NCBI RefSeq assembly: GCF_001610835.1
Contig: NZ_CP011270.1
Span: 5,288,001-5,352,000 of the forward strand
DNA length: 64,000 nt
Reading direction: 5' to 3'
Source: Planctomyces sp. SH-PL14
GTDB lineage: Bacteria; Planctomycetota; Planctomycetia; Planctomycetales; Planctomycetaceae
Positions 17,474 to 26,591 of this stretch are shown here, piece by piece. Position 1 is the first letter of the stretch; the number at the start of each line of letters is the position of its first letter. A model generated the notes under the pieces. The model had not been told where the DNA came from, did not search any database, and saw only the letters and a list, made by a program, of their open reading frames with translations. The position numbers and the translations under genes were made by a program.

Positions 17474-19765
17474 ATGAAGCGATCCCTCTGGCGTTCGGGG
17501 CTGGCCGGCGTGCTGGCGATGATGATGGCAACGGGACCGGCCTTCGGTCGCGGCTTCGGCGGCGGCGGATTTGGCGGCGGTGGGGGTGGCTTCCGCGGAG
17601 GCGGAGGGGGCTTTGGCGGCGGTGGATTCGGCGGGGGCGGGATGGGAGGCGGCGGCTTCCGCGGCGGGATGCCGTCCGGCGGCTTTGGTGGCGGCGGCTT
17701 CGGCGGGGGCGGGGGTGGGAACTTTGGCGGAGGGGGCTACCGCGGCGGCGGAGGGAACTTTGGTGGTGGTAACTTTGGCGGCGGGAACTTCGGCGGGGGA
17801 GGTCTGTCGGGGAGCGGGTTCCGTCCCGCGCCGCAGGTCCGTCCGGGGATGCCGTCGGGGATAGGGCTTCCGGGTGGTGGAGGCGGCGGCATTGGAGGCG
17901 GGGGATTCAATCGGCCCGGGGGTGAGTTCGGCGGCGGTGGTGGGATGAACCGGCCGAACGTCGTGCATCCTCCGGGAGGGGGCGGCATCGGTCTCGGCGG
18001 CGACGGCGGACGGTTCGGCATTGGCGATCGCCCGCAGATCCAGCCGGGAGGCGGAATCAATCGCGGGGACCTGAGCCCGGGGAACCGTCCCGGCCTCGGC
18101 GGTGGGGGCGAAGGACTCCGTCCGGGAGCGGGCGGAGGGGGGACTGCCAACCTGCCCGGACTCGGCGGCGGTGGCGTCCGGCCCGGCCAGGGAGGAGCGG
18201 GCGAGCGGCTGCCTGGAATTGGCGGCGGCGGTGTCCGGCCTGGTCAGGGGGGTGCGGGCGAGCGGCTGCCGGGGATCGGAGGGGGCGGGACCCGTCCCGG
18301 TCAGGGTGGGGCCGGGGAGCGGTGGAACGCCCAGAATCCAGGCTCGATCTCCGACCGGCACCAGGATCTGGCCAACCGCTTTGACAACATGGACCAGCAC
18401 TGGGGGGACAGCGGCTGGCATCATCAGAACTGGGAAGGCCCCAACGGCGGCGATGTCAATCACATCGGCTTCTGGGGACCGAACGGCTACTGGGGACACA
18501 CCGGCGTCTCGGGCCCCAACGGCGGGCACTGGGGGCACTCGACCGGGATCGGTCCCAACGGAGCTTACGGCCGGACGACCGGCATCGGACCGAACGGCGC
18601 GGTGTGGGGACATGGCGGCGCGATCGGACCGAACGGCGCCTTCGGGTACGCAGGCTACGCCGGACCGGCCGGCCATTGGTCCCGCAACTGGGGGGGCTGG
18701 TACAACGGCTACGCTCCCGCGTGGGGGAACGGCCGCTGGAACTACCTGTGGGATCAGTACCCGGTCGCCATGGGCTTCGGCTGCACGATGTGGGGACTCA
18801 ATTCCGTTGCCTGGGCCTTTGGGGTCGGAACTTACTGGAACCCGTATTGCGATGGGCCGGTGTACGTCAACAACCAGCCGGTTGTGACCTACACGGAGCC
18901 GGTCGTCGGCGATCCGTCGTACGATCAGCAGGCCGCTGACAACGCCGCCGCCGACGCCGCGGCGGGTCCCGGACAGCAGGGGGAAGATCCGCTGACCGAG
19001 GCATTCAACCTGGCCCGGGTCTCGTTCTACAACGGGGACTATCAGGACGCCCTCAAGAGGACGAACGACGCCCTGGTCAAGGCGCCGCGGGATGCGGCGA
19101 TCAACGAGTTCCGCAGCCTGTGCCTGTTCGCGCTCGGCCAGTACCGCGACTCAGCGGCGACGATTCATTCCGTCCTGGCCGCCGGGCCGGGGTGGGACTG
19201 GACGACGATGATCAGCCTGTACCAGAACCAGGACACGTACACGGCCCAGCTCCGGGCTCTGGAGGATGCGGCGAAGGCCAGTCCTGATGCGGCGGATCTG
19301 CGGTTCCTGCTGGCGTATCACTACATCACGTGCGACCACAAGGACGCCGCGGTGGTGATGCTGAAGGAAGTGGTCCGGCTGCAGCCGAAGGATGAGCTGG
19401 CGGCGGAGCTGGTGAAGATGTACAGCCCGGCTCCGGATCAGCCGGCCGCCACGGCGGAGGCGAAGGCTCCGGATCTGGAGAAGCCCGCTTTCCCGATGGA
19501 GAAGCTGGAAGGGGACTGGACGGCGAAGGATGATTCCGGGGGTGCGTTCAAGCTTCACCTGGGTGACAAGGACGTGTTCACGTGGACGTTCACGCGGGAT
19601 GGTCAGCCGCAGGCGGTTTCGGGGGCCTATATTGTGCGGGGGACGAACCTGGTGATGCAGCCGGACAGTGGCGGCACGATGATCAGCACGATTGCGTTGA
19701 AGAACGACAGCACGTTGAGCTTCACGCCGGTGGGCAATGCGAAGGCGCTGACGTTCACGAAGTAA
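17474..19765 (+). CDS. Secreted Gly-rich protein with TPR domain
   Basis: A 763-residue exported protein. The start at 17474 is preceded by a purine-rich GGCGAGGAG and gives a signal peptide ending at GPAFG. Residues about 24-290 are extremely Gly-rich (GGGGFGGG units, then LPGLGGGGVRPGQGG units). A block of GPNG/WGH repeats (about 320-400) follows, then an aromatic region. A TPR-like helical domain (about 500-640, NLARVSFYNGDYQDALKRTNDAL) and a C-terminal beta domain (about 665-763) complete it. The last parts resemble those of the TPR gene at 61137. Likely envelope or surface; role unknown. Confidence 0.72.
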   Translation: MKRSLWRSGLAGVLAMMMATGPAFGRGFGGGGFGGGGGGFRGGGGGFGGGGFGGGGMGGGGFRGGMPSGGFGGGGFGGGGGGNFGGGGYRGGGGNFGGGNFGGGNFGGGGLSGSGFRPAPQVRPGMPSGIGLPGGGGGGIGGGGFNRPGGEFGGGGGMNRPNVVHPPGGGGIGLGGDGGRFGIGDRPQIQPGGGINRGDLSPGNRPGLGGGGEGLRPGAGGGGTANLPGLGGGGVRPGQGGAGERLPGIGGGGVRPGQGGAGERLPGIGGGGTRPGQGGAGERWNAQNPGSISDRHQDLANRFDNMDQHWGDSGWHHQNWEGPNGGDVNHIGFWGPNGYWGHTGVSGPNGGHWGHSTGIGPNGAYGRTTGIGPNGAVWGHGGAIGPNGAFGYAGYAGPAGHWSRNWGGWYNGYAPAWGNGRWNYLWDQYPVAMGFGCTMWGLNSVAWAFGVGTYWNPYCDGPVYVNNQPVVTYTEPVVGDPSYDQQAADNAAADAAAGPGQQGEDPLTEAFNLARVSFYNGDYQDALKRTNDALVKAPRDAAINEFRSLCLFALGQYRDSAATIHSVLAAGPGWDWTTMISLYQNQDTYTAQLRALEDAAKASPDAADLRFLLAYHYITCDHKDAAVVMLKEVVRLQPKDELAAELVKMYSPAPDQPAATAEAKAPDLEKPAFPMEKLEGDWTAKDDSGGAFKLHLGDKDVFTWTFTRDGQPQAVSGAYIVRGTNLVMQPDSGGTMISTIALKNDSTLSFTPVGNAKALTFTK

Positions 19766-19772
19766 GCCCCAA

Positions 19773-20083
19773 CCGGGTCCAGGGGCACCCTGGTGGGGAG
19801 TGCAGAGGGGCAACGCCCCTTTGCCCGCCGGAGGCCTGGCCGTCGAGAGATGTCTGAAGGAGTGCGTGTCCAAGCGCGGACAACGTGTCGGATGTCCCTA
19901 TATCAACCCGCAGGGATTCCAGGACGAGTGGTGAGTCCTCAACGCCGGTGCCACAAAGGGGACATCCGTTGTGTCCCACGGTTCCTCATGGAAGAGGCCT
20001 CCGGCGGCAAGGGGGTGAGACCCCCTTGACCCCGGCTGCCGTGGCACGTTGGGTTTGAGCGATCGGAGTCCGTCCGGCAAGGA
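19773..20083 (+). repeat. Repeat family B, full copy 3
   Basis: Full-length forward copy filling the convergent gap between the Gly-rich gene and the porin gene. Hairpins are CCAGGG-GCA-CCCTGG, AGGGGC-AAC-GCCCCT, GGGACA/TGTCCC and CAAGGGGG-TGAGA-CCCCCTTG. Confidence 0.9.
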
Positions 20084-20089
20084 CGCGAC

Positions 20090-21469
20090 TCAGTATGTAA
20101 TCTGCGTCCGCAAGCCGAGCACCAGCGCAGTATCCACCGCCTGACGCGTCGGATTGACCACCTGCAGATCAGGTGTGATGTGGAACCACGGCGTCACAGC
20201 AATGTTGTAATACAGCTCCACCCCCTGCTCGTTCGTCAGGGGCACGAAGGGAGCCAGGGTCCGCTGCAGGTCGCTGCTCGTCTCCATGAAGTAGTACCCG
20301 ATCCCAAACGTATCGGCCGGCCGGGACTTGAGCGGGCTCGACCCCCCCACACCCACCGTCGCCGTATAACGGATCGGATTCGGATTGCCGTCCGACAGGG
20401 CGAACTGGCCGAAGACACCCCAGCCCCGCTGCGGATTCTCCGGATCGACGAACAGGTACTGGTCGAACGCATACATCAGCGACCACGAACTGCTCTTCTG
20501 CGGGAACAGAACCGCCGGCCCGTCCGGCGTAATGACGTACGCCGCGTCGTCGAGGGCGTTCACGGTCCGGCTCGACCAGCTGAAGTACATCTGCTGATGC
20601 CCCGGGAGATCCCGGAGCTTCACCGGGATGTTCAGGTTCCCGAACAGCGAGGCGCCGTTCGAGAAGGCGTCATCGACCCCGCTCGTCGTCGGGTGATTGA
20701 CCGGATCGATCACGATCATGCTGAAGATCGGCTCCTTCCCGTCGAGGATCGCGAAGCCCGCGCCAAGCGACGAGTAGGGGACGGTCCGGCCGAAGATCGG
20801 CGGCAGCGTGAACGACGTGTTCATGAACTGCGTCTGCCCCTTGCCCGCGGCGAAGGGGTGCATGTAGCCGTCCACGATGTTCAGCTTGCCGGCGAAGACC
20901 ATCAGGTTCTCGTTCACGATCTGCGTGAATTTGAGCCCCGTGATCGAGGTCACATGCTCGCCCGGCTTGGGAAACAGGGCCGCGGTATTGACCGGGCTGA
21001 TCGCTCCCGTTGAGCCGTTGACATCATCCCCGTAGAGAGTCTCGCCATGCAGATCGACGATCAGGCCTTCCCACAGCCCCAGCTTGCTGGCGTCCGCCGT
21101 GAGGTAGTAGTCGTTCCGGCCGCCAAAGACGAACTCCTGGTTCCGACCGCCGCTCGCGACCCCCTGGTAGATCAGGGTCGAGGTGGCGTCGAACTTCATG
21201 CCGTGCTCGGCCAGGGCGGGGCGGAGGCCCCCCATCTCGCCGAGGAGATTCGTCCGCTTCGGACTGAAGAGGTCCGACATCGGACACAGCTCATGCGCGA
21301 AGCTCTCGTCCCCTTCGGTGAAGACGCACGAGAGGTCGTCGTCCGCCTGCGCCCGCGCGGCCAGGCCGGCGCCGATGGCGAGCGCGAGGATCACGAAGCC
21401 GGCGCGACGGAGGGCCGGGGTCGAGACGAGCGGATGATCGAACGGCGGAGCGAAGCGAGCGCGCTGCAT
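20090..21469 (-). CDS. Carbohydrate-selective porin, OprB family
   Basis: A 459-residue predicted outer-membrane beta-barrel. An N-terminal hydrophobic segment (about 25-42) ends at ARAQA and acts as signal peptide. The alternating aromatic strands are typical of OprB: STLIYQGVASGG, GLIVDLHGETLYGDDVNG, GLKFTQIVNENLMVFAGKLN, GWGVFGQFALSDGNPN, FGIGYYFMETSS and the C-terminal VELYYNIAVTPWFHITPDLQ. OprB porins pass sugars across the outer membrane. The gene is single and divergent from the HAD phosphatase gene. Confidence 0.85.
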   Translation of the reverse strand: MQRARFAPPFDHPLVSTPALRRAGFVILALAIGAGLAARAQADDDLSCVFTEGDESFAHELCPMSDLFSPKRTNLLGEMGGLRPALAEHGMKFDATSTLIYQGVASGGRNQEFVFGGRNDYYLTADASKLGLWEGLIVDLHGETLYGDDVNGSTGAISPVNTAALFPKPGEHVTSITGLKFTQIVNENLMVFAGKLNIVDGYMHPFAAGKGQTQFMNTSFTLPPIFGRTVPYSSLGAGFAILDGKEPIFSMIVIDPVNHPTTSGVDDAFSNGASLFGNLNIPVKLRDLPGHQQMYFSWSSRTVNALDDAAYVITPDGPAVLFPQKSSSWSLMYAFDQYLFVDPENPQRGWGVFGQFALSDGNPNPIRYTATVGVGGSSPLKSRPADTFGIGYYFMETSSDLQRTLAPFVPLTNEQGVELYYNIAVTPWFHITPDLQVVNPTRQAVDTALVLGLRTQITY

Positions 21470-21598
21470 GGGGCATCCCTGCCACGGCGGAACTTACGGC
21501 GCAGAAATGAGCCTGCGAATGGTTTCGGCCCGCACCTTTCACCCGCGTCTCCCTCACGACGCGGACCATCGAACTTTTCCCCTCGGGCCGTGACCGGA

Positions 21599-22693
21599 AT
21601 GCGTCAGGCAAGTTGTGCGGGGGGCCCCGCGGTGGCACATCGGCGAAGACTGCCGCAGGGGGCCGACCTTCGTTCGATCGGCGGAGGCGTTCTCGCCCTG
21701 CTTCTGCTCGTCCTGGGGGCCGCGTGGGAGACGCCGCTTGCGGCCCAGGAGCCCAAGGTGGACGACCCGTTGTCGTCGTGGAACGACACCGCGACGAAAG
21801 CGGCGATCGTGTCGTTCGTGGACCGCGCGACGCGGCAGGGGAGCCCGGACTTCGTCCCGCCCGCCGAGCGGATTGCCGTCTTCGACAACGACGGGACCCT
21901 GTGGTGCGAGCAGCCAATCTACGTGCAGGCGGTCTTCATCGAGGCCCGCGTCCGGGCTCTCGCTGACCGGCACCCTGAATGGAAAGAGCAGGAGCCGTTC
22001 GCGTCGGTCCTCCGGGGAGACCCGAAGGGAGTCGCCGCCGCCGGCCAGAAGGGAGCGCTTGAGCTCCTGGCCGCGACCCATACCGGGATGACGACCGAGG
22101 AGTTTTCGAAGCTGGTCGTCGACTGGCTGGCAACCGCCCGGCATCCGAAGACCGGCCGCCGCTACACCGAGATGGTCTACCGGCCGATGCTGGAGCTCCT
22201 GGCCTATCTGCGGGCGCGGGGCTTCAAGACCTACGTCGTCTCCGGCGGCGGGATCGAGTTCATGCGCCCCTGGACACTCGCCACCTACGGCATCCCGCCG
22301 GAGCAGGTGATCGGTTCCTACGGCAAGCTCAAGTACGAAGTCCGGGACGGGACGCCGGTCCTGGTCAAACTGCCGGAGATCGGCCTGATCGACGACCACG
22401 CCGGCAAGCCGGTCGGGATCGAGACCTTCATCGGCCGCCGTCCGGTCGCCGCCTTCGGCAACTCCGACGGCGACCGCGAGATGCTGGAATGGGTCACGGC
22501 GGGCCGCGGCCTCCGCTTCGGCCTGATCGTCCATCACGACGACGCCGAGCGGGAATGGGCCTACGACCGCGAGTCGCACGTCGGCCGGCTCGATAAGGCC
22601 CTCGACGAGGCGAACGTGAAGCACTGGACCGTCGTGAGCATGAAAGCCGACTGGCGAACGATCTATCCCCCTGCGGTCGAGCGGACTCCCTGA
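21599..22693 (+). CDS. HAD-superfamily phosphatase, exported
   Basis: A 364-residue protein. The frame is open upstream to 21047, but that part is antisense to the porin gene, so the ATG at 21599 is chosen. It gives an N-terminal hydrophobic segment (about 32-44) ending at LAAQ. HAD motif I is FDNDGTLW, motif II is VVSGGG and motif IV is FGNSDGDREML, all intact. It resembles phosphoserine phosphatase-like HAD proteins with a helical cap. Probably a periplasmic phosphomonoesterase; substrate unknown. Confidence 0.83.
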   Translation: MRQASCAGGPAVAHRRRLPQGADLRSIGGGVLALLLLVLGAAWETPLAAQEPKVDDPLSSWNDTATKAAIVSFVDRATRQGSPDFVPPAERIAVFDNDGTLWCEQPIYVQAVFIEARVRALADRHPEWKEQEPFASVLRGDPKGVAAAGQKGALELLAATHTGMTTEEFSKLVVDWLATARHPKTGRRYTEMVYRPMLELLAYLRARGFKTYVVSGGGIEFMRPWTLATYGIPPEQVIGSYGKLKYEVRDGTPVLVKLPEIGLIDDHAGKPVGIETFIGRRPVAAFGNSDGDREMLEWVTAGRGLRFGLIVHHDDAEREWAYDRESHVGRLDKALDEANVKHWTVVSMKADWRTIYPPAVERTP

Positions 22694-22796
22694 TGCGGAG
22701 GAGCCTGAGCGGAGTCCTTTCGACCTTCCTGTCTTCATTGTCGGCCCGAGCCGTTCCCGCGATTCGGCCCCCCCACTGCACTTCCGGAGACCATTG

Positions 22797-23840
22797 ATGC
22801 GTCTTGCCCTTCCAATGCCCGCGTTCCTCGTTGCCGCATGGCTGAGCGCCGTGTCCCTCCCGCCCGCCGCTTCGGCGGACGATCCCGCCCCCGTGCGGGT
22901 CACGGTCGACAACTTCGCCCGCGCCGAGAGCGACATGTACTTCGCCCGCTTCGTGGGGGAGGGGTCGCTCGGCAAGTTCCATCACACCCGCGAGCTGGCG
23001 CCGATCGAGATGCAGACGGTGATCCGGCTCAATCGCGACACCCTCTACTCGATGGGGGTCTTCGATCTCGACGCGGGGCCCGTGACGATCACGCTCCCCG
23101 ACGCGGGAAAGCGGTTCATCGCCATGCAGGTTATCAATGAGGACCACTACACCCCGGAAGTGGTCTACCGGCCCGGCCCCCACACCCTGACGCGGGACGG
23201 AGTCGGGACGCGGTACGTGACCGCCGCGATGCGGATCTTCGTGAACCCCTCCGATCCCGAGGACCTCAAGGCGGTCCACGCTCTGCAGGACGCGATCCGG
23301 GCCGAGCAGAAGTCAGCCGGGACCTTCCAGATCCCCCGCTGGGACATGGAGTCGCAGAAGAAGATCCGCGAGGCGCTCCTGGCGCTCACCGCCGCCAACG
23401 GCGGCCTCGACTCCAAGCGGATGTTCGGCCGCAAGGACCAGGTCGATCCGGTGCAGCATCTCCTGGGAACCGCCGCCGGCTGGGGAGGCAACCCGCTGGC
23501 CGACGCGCTGTACGTCGGGGTGGTACCGAAAGCGAACGACGGCAAGACGGTCTACCGCCTGACCGTGAAGGACGTCCCCGTCGACGGGTTCTGGTCGATC
23601 AGCGTCTACGACAAGGAGGGCTTCTACGACAAGAACCCCGAGAACGCCTACACGCTCAACAACGTCACCGCCAGGCCGAACGCGGACGGCTCGGTGACCG
23701 TGCAGTTCGGCGGTTGCGGCGGCACCCCCAACTGCCTTCCGATCATGCCGGGCTGGAACTACCTCGTGCGGCTCTACCGCCCGCGGAAGGAGATCCTGGA
23801 CGGTTCGTGGACGTTCCCCGAAGCCGAGCCCGTGAAGTGA
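22797..23840 (+). CDS. DUF1254/DUF1214 domain exported protein
   Basis: A 347-residue exported protein with signal peptide MRLALPMPAFLVAAWLSAV. The N-terminal half (VIRLNRDTLYSMGVFDLDAG, RFIAMQVINEDHY) is DUF1254-like. The C-terminal half (YRLTVKDVPVDGFWSISVYD, NNVTARPNADGSVTVQFGG, PGWNYLVRLYRPRKEILDG) is DUF1214-like. These two domains usually occur together in secreted bacterial proteins of unknown biochemical role. It lies about 100 bp after the phosphatase gene in the same direction. Confidence 0.85.
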   Translation: MRLALPMPAFLVAAWLSAVSLPPAASADDPAPVRVTVDNFARAESDMYFARFVGEGSLGKFHHTRELAPIEMQTVIRLNRDTLYSMGVFDLDAGPVTITLPDAGKRFIAMQVINEDHYTPEVVYRPGPHTLTRDGVGTRYVTAAMRIFVNPSDPEDLKAVHALQDAIRAEQKSAGTFQIPRWDMESQKKIREALLALTAANGGLDSKRMFGRKDQVDPVQHLLGTAAGWGGNPLADALYVGVVPKANDGKTVYRLTVKDVPVDGFWSISVYDKEGFYDKNPENAYTLNNVTARPNADGSVTVQFGGCGGTPNCLPIMPGWNYLVRLYRPRKEILDGSWTFPEAEPVK

Positions 23841-23948
23841 CCTGTTCCTGATGGGGGCGCGGAGAGGGGGCGTGTCGCCGGCCGTGATTGCGAAGCGGAC
23901 GACCGCCCCGCCTGCGGCCACGGGGCATTCAATCAGGGAGCAATTGAA

Positions 23949-24734
23949 ATGCTGCGCGGGTTCATCATTGCCGGCCTCGTGACGTTGGGGATCCTGTTCG
24001 CTCTGTGCGCGGGGGTTGTCGCCTGGGTGAAGCTCAGCGGGTTCGACGGGGCGGACATCGCCAAGATGATGATCCCGACGCCGAACCGGGAGGAGCTCTA
24101 TCCCGACGCTCCGCCGATGCCCGCGAAGGTCGCCGCGACCGCGGAAGAGCTGCTGGGCGAGTACGAGGCCTTCCTGACCGCCGAAGCCCCGGCCGCCCTC
24201 GCCGCGCTCCAGCCGGGCCTCGACGACGCGGCGATCGAGCGGCTGGAGACCGAGCACGCCTTCCAGCTGCCCGACGACCTGCGGGCCCTCTACCGGTGGC
24301 GGAACGGGGCGAAGGAGGGGGCCGGGCCGCACGCCTTTGCCGACGGGCGTTTCCTTCCGCTCGAGGCGGCGATCGAGCAGCGAAGAGTCTTCAAGGCACA
24401 GATGGAGGAGGTGGTGAAGGAGAATCCGAAGCTGACGGATACGTTCGAGGGCTGGTTGTCGCACCGCTATCCGTGGATCGCCGTCATCGCCGACGAGGCA
24501 GGGGACGGGATGTTCTTCGACCCGACGCGAAAGGCCGACGAGGGGGCGGTCTTCCACTGCTTTGCCGAGGACGGCTACGTCTTCTATCCGTCGTGGACCA
24601 ACTACCTCGCTCAGCAGGTGGAGCTGGCCAAGGGGAAACTCCTTCAGAACGGTCAGCTCGGAGTCGAGTTCACCGAGAAGGGATACGCGGAGGCGGATGC
24701 GGTGCAGCGCCGCTTTGGAGCTCCGGCGCAGTGA
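23949..24734 (+). CDS. Membrane-anchored SMI1/KNR4 family protein
   Basis: A 261-residue protein. One N-terminal membrane helix (about 5-28) precedes a soluble domain. The domain carries SMI1/KNR4 hallmarks: LDDAAIERLETEHAFQLPDD, LRALYRWRNGAKEG, WIAVIADEAGDGMFFDP and VFYPSWTNYLAQ. SMI1/KNR4 (SUKH) proteins are often immunity proteins of toxin systems, but many are housekeeping. No toxin gene is adjacent here, so an immunity role is not supported. It is convergent with the HlyD-like gene, 13 bp apart. Confidence 0.82.
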   Translation: MLRGFIIAGLVTLGILFALCAGVVAWVKLSGFDGADIAKMMIPTPNREELYPDAPPMPAKVAATAEELLGEYEAFLTAEAPAALAALQPGLDDAAIERLETEHAFQLPDDLRALYRWRNGAKEGAGPHAFADGRFLPLEAAIEQRRVFKAQMEEVVKENPKLTDTFEGWLSHRYPWIAVIADEAGDGMFFDPTRKADEGAVFHCFAEDGYVFYPSWTNYLAQQVELAKGKLLQNGQLGVEFTEKGYAEADAVQRRFGAPAQ

Positions 24735-24747
24735 CGCGCAGGCCGGC

Positions 24748-25887
24748 CTACATGGCGATCTGGAGGTAGTTGAGCCAGGTGTACCAGCGGACGATCACCC
24801 GGCGGACGATCCGGAACGGAGTGCCGTACTTCGTATAGATCGCCGCCGCCCCGGCCGCCCCCGCGGGGAGCCGGTACCGCTTCTGCTCGTCCTCGTCGAT
24901 TCGGACCTTGATGGCGAACCGGCCCGCCGGAGAGCTCTCGGTCGCCGTCGGGAGCTGGCCGCTGGGGGTGAGCTGTCCCTGGCCGGTCGCCCAGATCACG
25001 TTCTCGACCTTCCCGCGGATCATCCGGCCGGGGTACATGTCGAGCGCCACCTCGACCTCGTCCTCCGGCTCGATCGTTCCCAGGTACTCCTGCGGCAGCG
25101 TGACGACCACGACTCCGTCGGGATTCGAGACGAACGTCAGGACCGGCACTCCGGGCTGGACAACGAAGCCCGGCTGGAGCTCGAGGTTGGTGACGAAGCC
25201 GTCGATCGGTGCCCGGACGGTCGTCTCGTTGAGGTCGTACCGTGCCTGGGCGAGCTGAGCCTTGAGCTGGGCGACGTCGACGTTCTCGCCGTCGGCGGTC
25301 TTGGCCTCCATCGCGAGTTTCGCCTTGGCGGACTGGGCTTCCGCTTCGCGGAGGGAGGCCTCGGCGCTCCGCAGGTTGCGGGAAGTTTCCTCGAACTGCT
25401 CCTGCGTGGCGGCGTTCTCCTTGGCCAGCCGCTCGAACCGCGCGAACTCCTGCCTGGCGAACGCGGATTCTTCCTTCAGCCGGTCGATGGTGGCGACCGA
25501 GGCGTCGTAGGTCGCCTTGAGCTGCGGGACGTTCTGCTCCGCTTCGGCGAGGGCCGCTTCCAGGCGGTCGACCTCGATCTGGAACGGCTCGGGATCGATC
25601 CGGAAGAGGACATCCCCTTTCTTCACCGGGACGTTCGGATGGACGACGACCTCCGCGACCCGGCCCGACTGCGGCAGCCGCGTGGCGACCGGGACGACCT
25701 GCTGAAAGATCCGCGCGTCGAGCGACTGCGGGTGGAGGAAGTTCACGGCAATCAGGATCCCGAAGCAGAACAGGACGCCGATCACGGCGGTGGCGATTTT
25801 GGCTTTGAGGTCGAACTTGAGGAGCTTGAAGCGGAAGAAGACGAGCCAGACGAGGAGGGCGTAGATATCGATCAGGAGCGCGATCAT
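24748..25887 (-). CDS. HlyD/EmrA-type membrane fusion protein (YiaV/YibH-like)
   Basis: A 379-residue periplasmic adaptor. An N-terminal membrane region (about 1-50) is followed by the biotinyl-lipoyl hairpin half-motif VATRLPQSGRVAEVVVHPNVPVKKGDVLF (residues about 68-96) and a long coiled-coil hairpin (about 105-215). The second lipoyl half is TTVRAPIDGFVTNLELQPG. A beta-barrel domain and a C-terminal segment follow. It lies 49 bp downstream of a DUF3302 gene on the same strand. This is the same arrangement as the yiaW-yiaV and yibI-yibH pairs of enterobacteria, so a two-gene operon is likely. No inner-membrane pump gene is present; the cargo is unknown. Confidence 0.85.
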   Translation of the reverse strand: MIALLIDIYALLVWLVFFRFKLLKFDLKAKIATAVIGVLFCFGILIAVNFLHPQSLDARIFQQVVPVATRLPQSGRVAEVVVHPNVPVKKGDVLFRIDPEPFQIEVDRLEAALAEAEQNVPQLKATYDASVATIDRLKEESAFARQEFARFERLAKENAATQEQFEETSRNLRSAEASLREAEAQSAKAKLAMEAKTADGENVDVAQLKAQLAQARYDLNETTVRAPIDGFVTNLELQPGFVVQPGVPVLTFVSNPDGVVVVTLPQEYLGTIEPEDEVEVALDMYPGRMIRGKVENVIWATGQGQLTPSGQLPTATESSPAGRFAIKVRIDEDEQKRYRLPAGAAGAAAIYTKYGTPFRIVRRVIVRWYTWLNYLQIAM

Positions 25888-25936
25888 GGGACGACTCCGG
25901 GAGCGGTAGAGCGAGGCGCGAAGCGGCGGTCGGGCG

Positions 25937-26188
25937 TCAGGCTTTGGCGGGCGGCCGGGGTTCGTCGACGCGGACGTGCGCGGGGTTCGTGTAGGCCCAG
26001 ACGAGGGCGATGGGCCAGGTGGCGAAGAGAGTCAGGAGGCTGAGCCAGCCGCAGCAGGTGATCGCTTCGGCCTGGGGGTGGTGGCGGTCGCGGGCGATGG
26101 CTCCCGGCAGGGCGGCGAGCCAGAGGAGGAAGAAGACGTTGACGGCGACCACGATGAGGATGATCGCGATCGTGATCACGTCGAGCAT
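25937..26188 (-). CDS. DUF3302 small membrane protein (YiaW/YibI-like)
   Basis: An 83-residue protein from the ATG at 26188; 26 upstream in-frame codons are rejected because MLDVITIAI is the family-like start. A first membrane helix (about 3-27) is followed by the conserved phrase LPGAIARDRHHPQAEAI. CGWLSLLTLFATWPIALVWAY then forms the second helix. This pattern closely matches the YiaW/DUF3302 family. It precedes the HlyD-like gene and probably works with it in the inner membrane. Confidence 0.85.
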   Translation of the reverse strand: MLDVITIAIILIVVAVNVFFLLWLAALPGAIARDRHHPQAEAITCCGWLSLLTLFATWPIALVWAYTNPAHVRVDEPRPPAKA

Positions 26189-26305
26189 GGGGAGGCTCCG
26201 GGAGTGGGGCGACGTTCGCGCGAACGTTGGGAGAGCGGACAGGCGAGAGGGCTGGTGGGCAGTCAATCACATCCGAGCGATCGCGACAATGATTCGTCCT
26301 CCAGA

Positions 26306-26450
26306 CCGGGTCCAGGGGCACCCTGGTGGGGGATGCAAGGGGGCCTGTGTTGTTTTACTGGCCCTTTGCCCGCCGGAGGCCTGGCCGTCGAGAGATCTCT
26401 GAAGGAGAGCGGTCCAGGCGCGGACGCCGTGCCGGCTGCCCCTCCCCGCC
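26306..26450 (+). repeat. Repeat family B, left-end copy 4 (long-hairpin subtype)
   Basis: Carries the CCAGGG-GCA-CCCTGG end and the longer hairpin II (AAGGGGGCC...GGCCCTTT, loop containing TGTGTTGTTTTACT). Truncated on the right. Lies in the divergent gap between the DUF3302 gene and the kinase gene. Confidence 0.8.
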
Positions 26451-26591
26451 TTCACCGCCGGCCCTTCCCCGCCTTCCGCGGCAGGATTGAACATTGCCGA
26501 TTTGCGATCATTATTCCGTGAGGCGTCCGCGCCGAGGCATGCGCTCCCGTTGGAGCGGTGCCGGTCGTTTCCGGTGTCCGTCCGGTCCGTG

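Noticed and set aside
19773-20083. Short ORFs beginning MGSAEGQRPFARRRPGRR
   Set aside because: The same frame recurs in several copies of repeat family B and breaks in others; hairpin structure, not protein, is conserved.
21047-21598. N-terminal extension of the HAD phosphatase
   Set aside because: This part is antisense to the porin gene and has low-complexity Arg/Glu-rich translation; the ATG at 21599 starts a plausible export signal.
23949-24734. SMI1/KNR4 protein as immunity partner of a toxin
   Set aside because: No polymorphic toxin or nuclease gene is adjacent and the protein is membrane-anchored, so the immunity idea has no support here.
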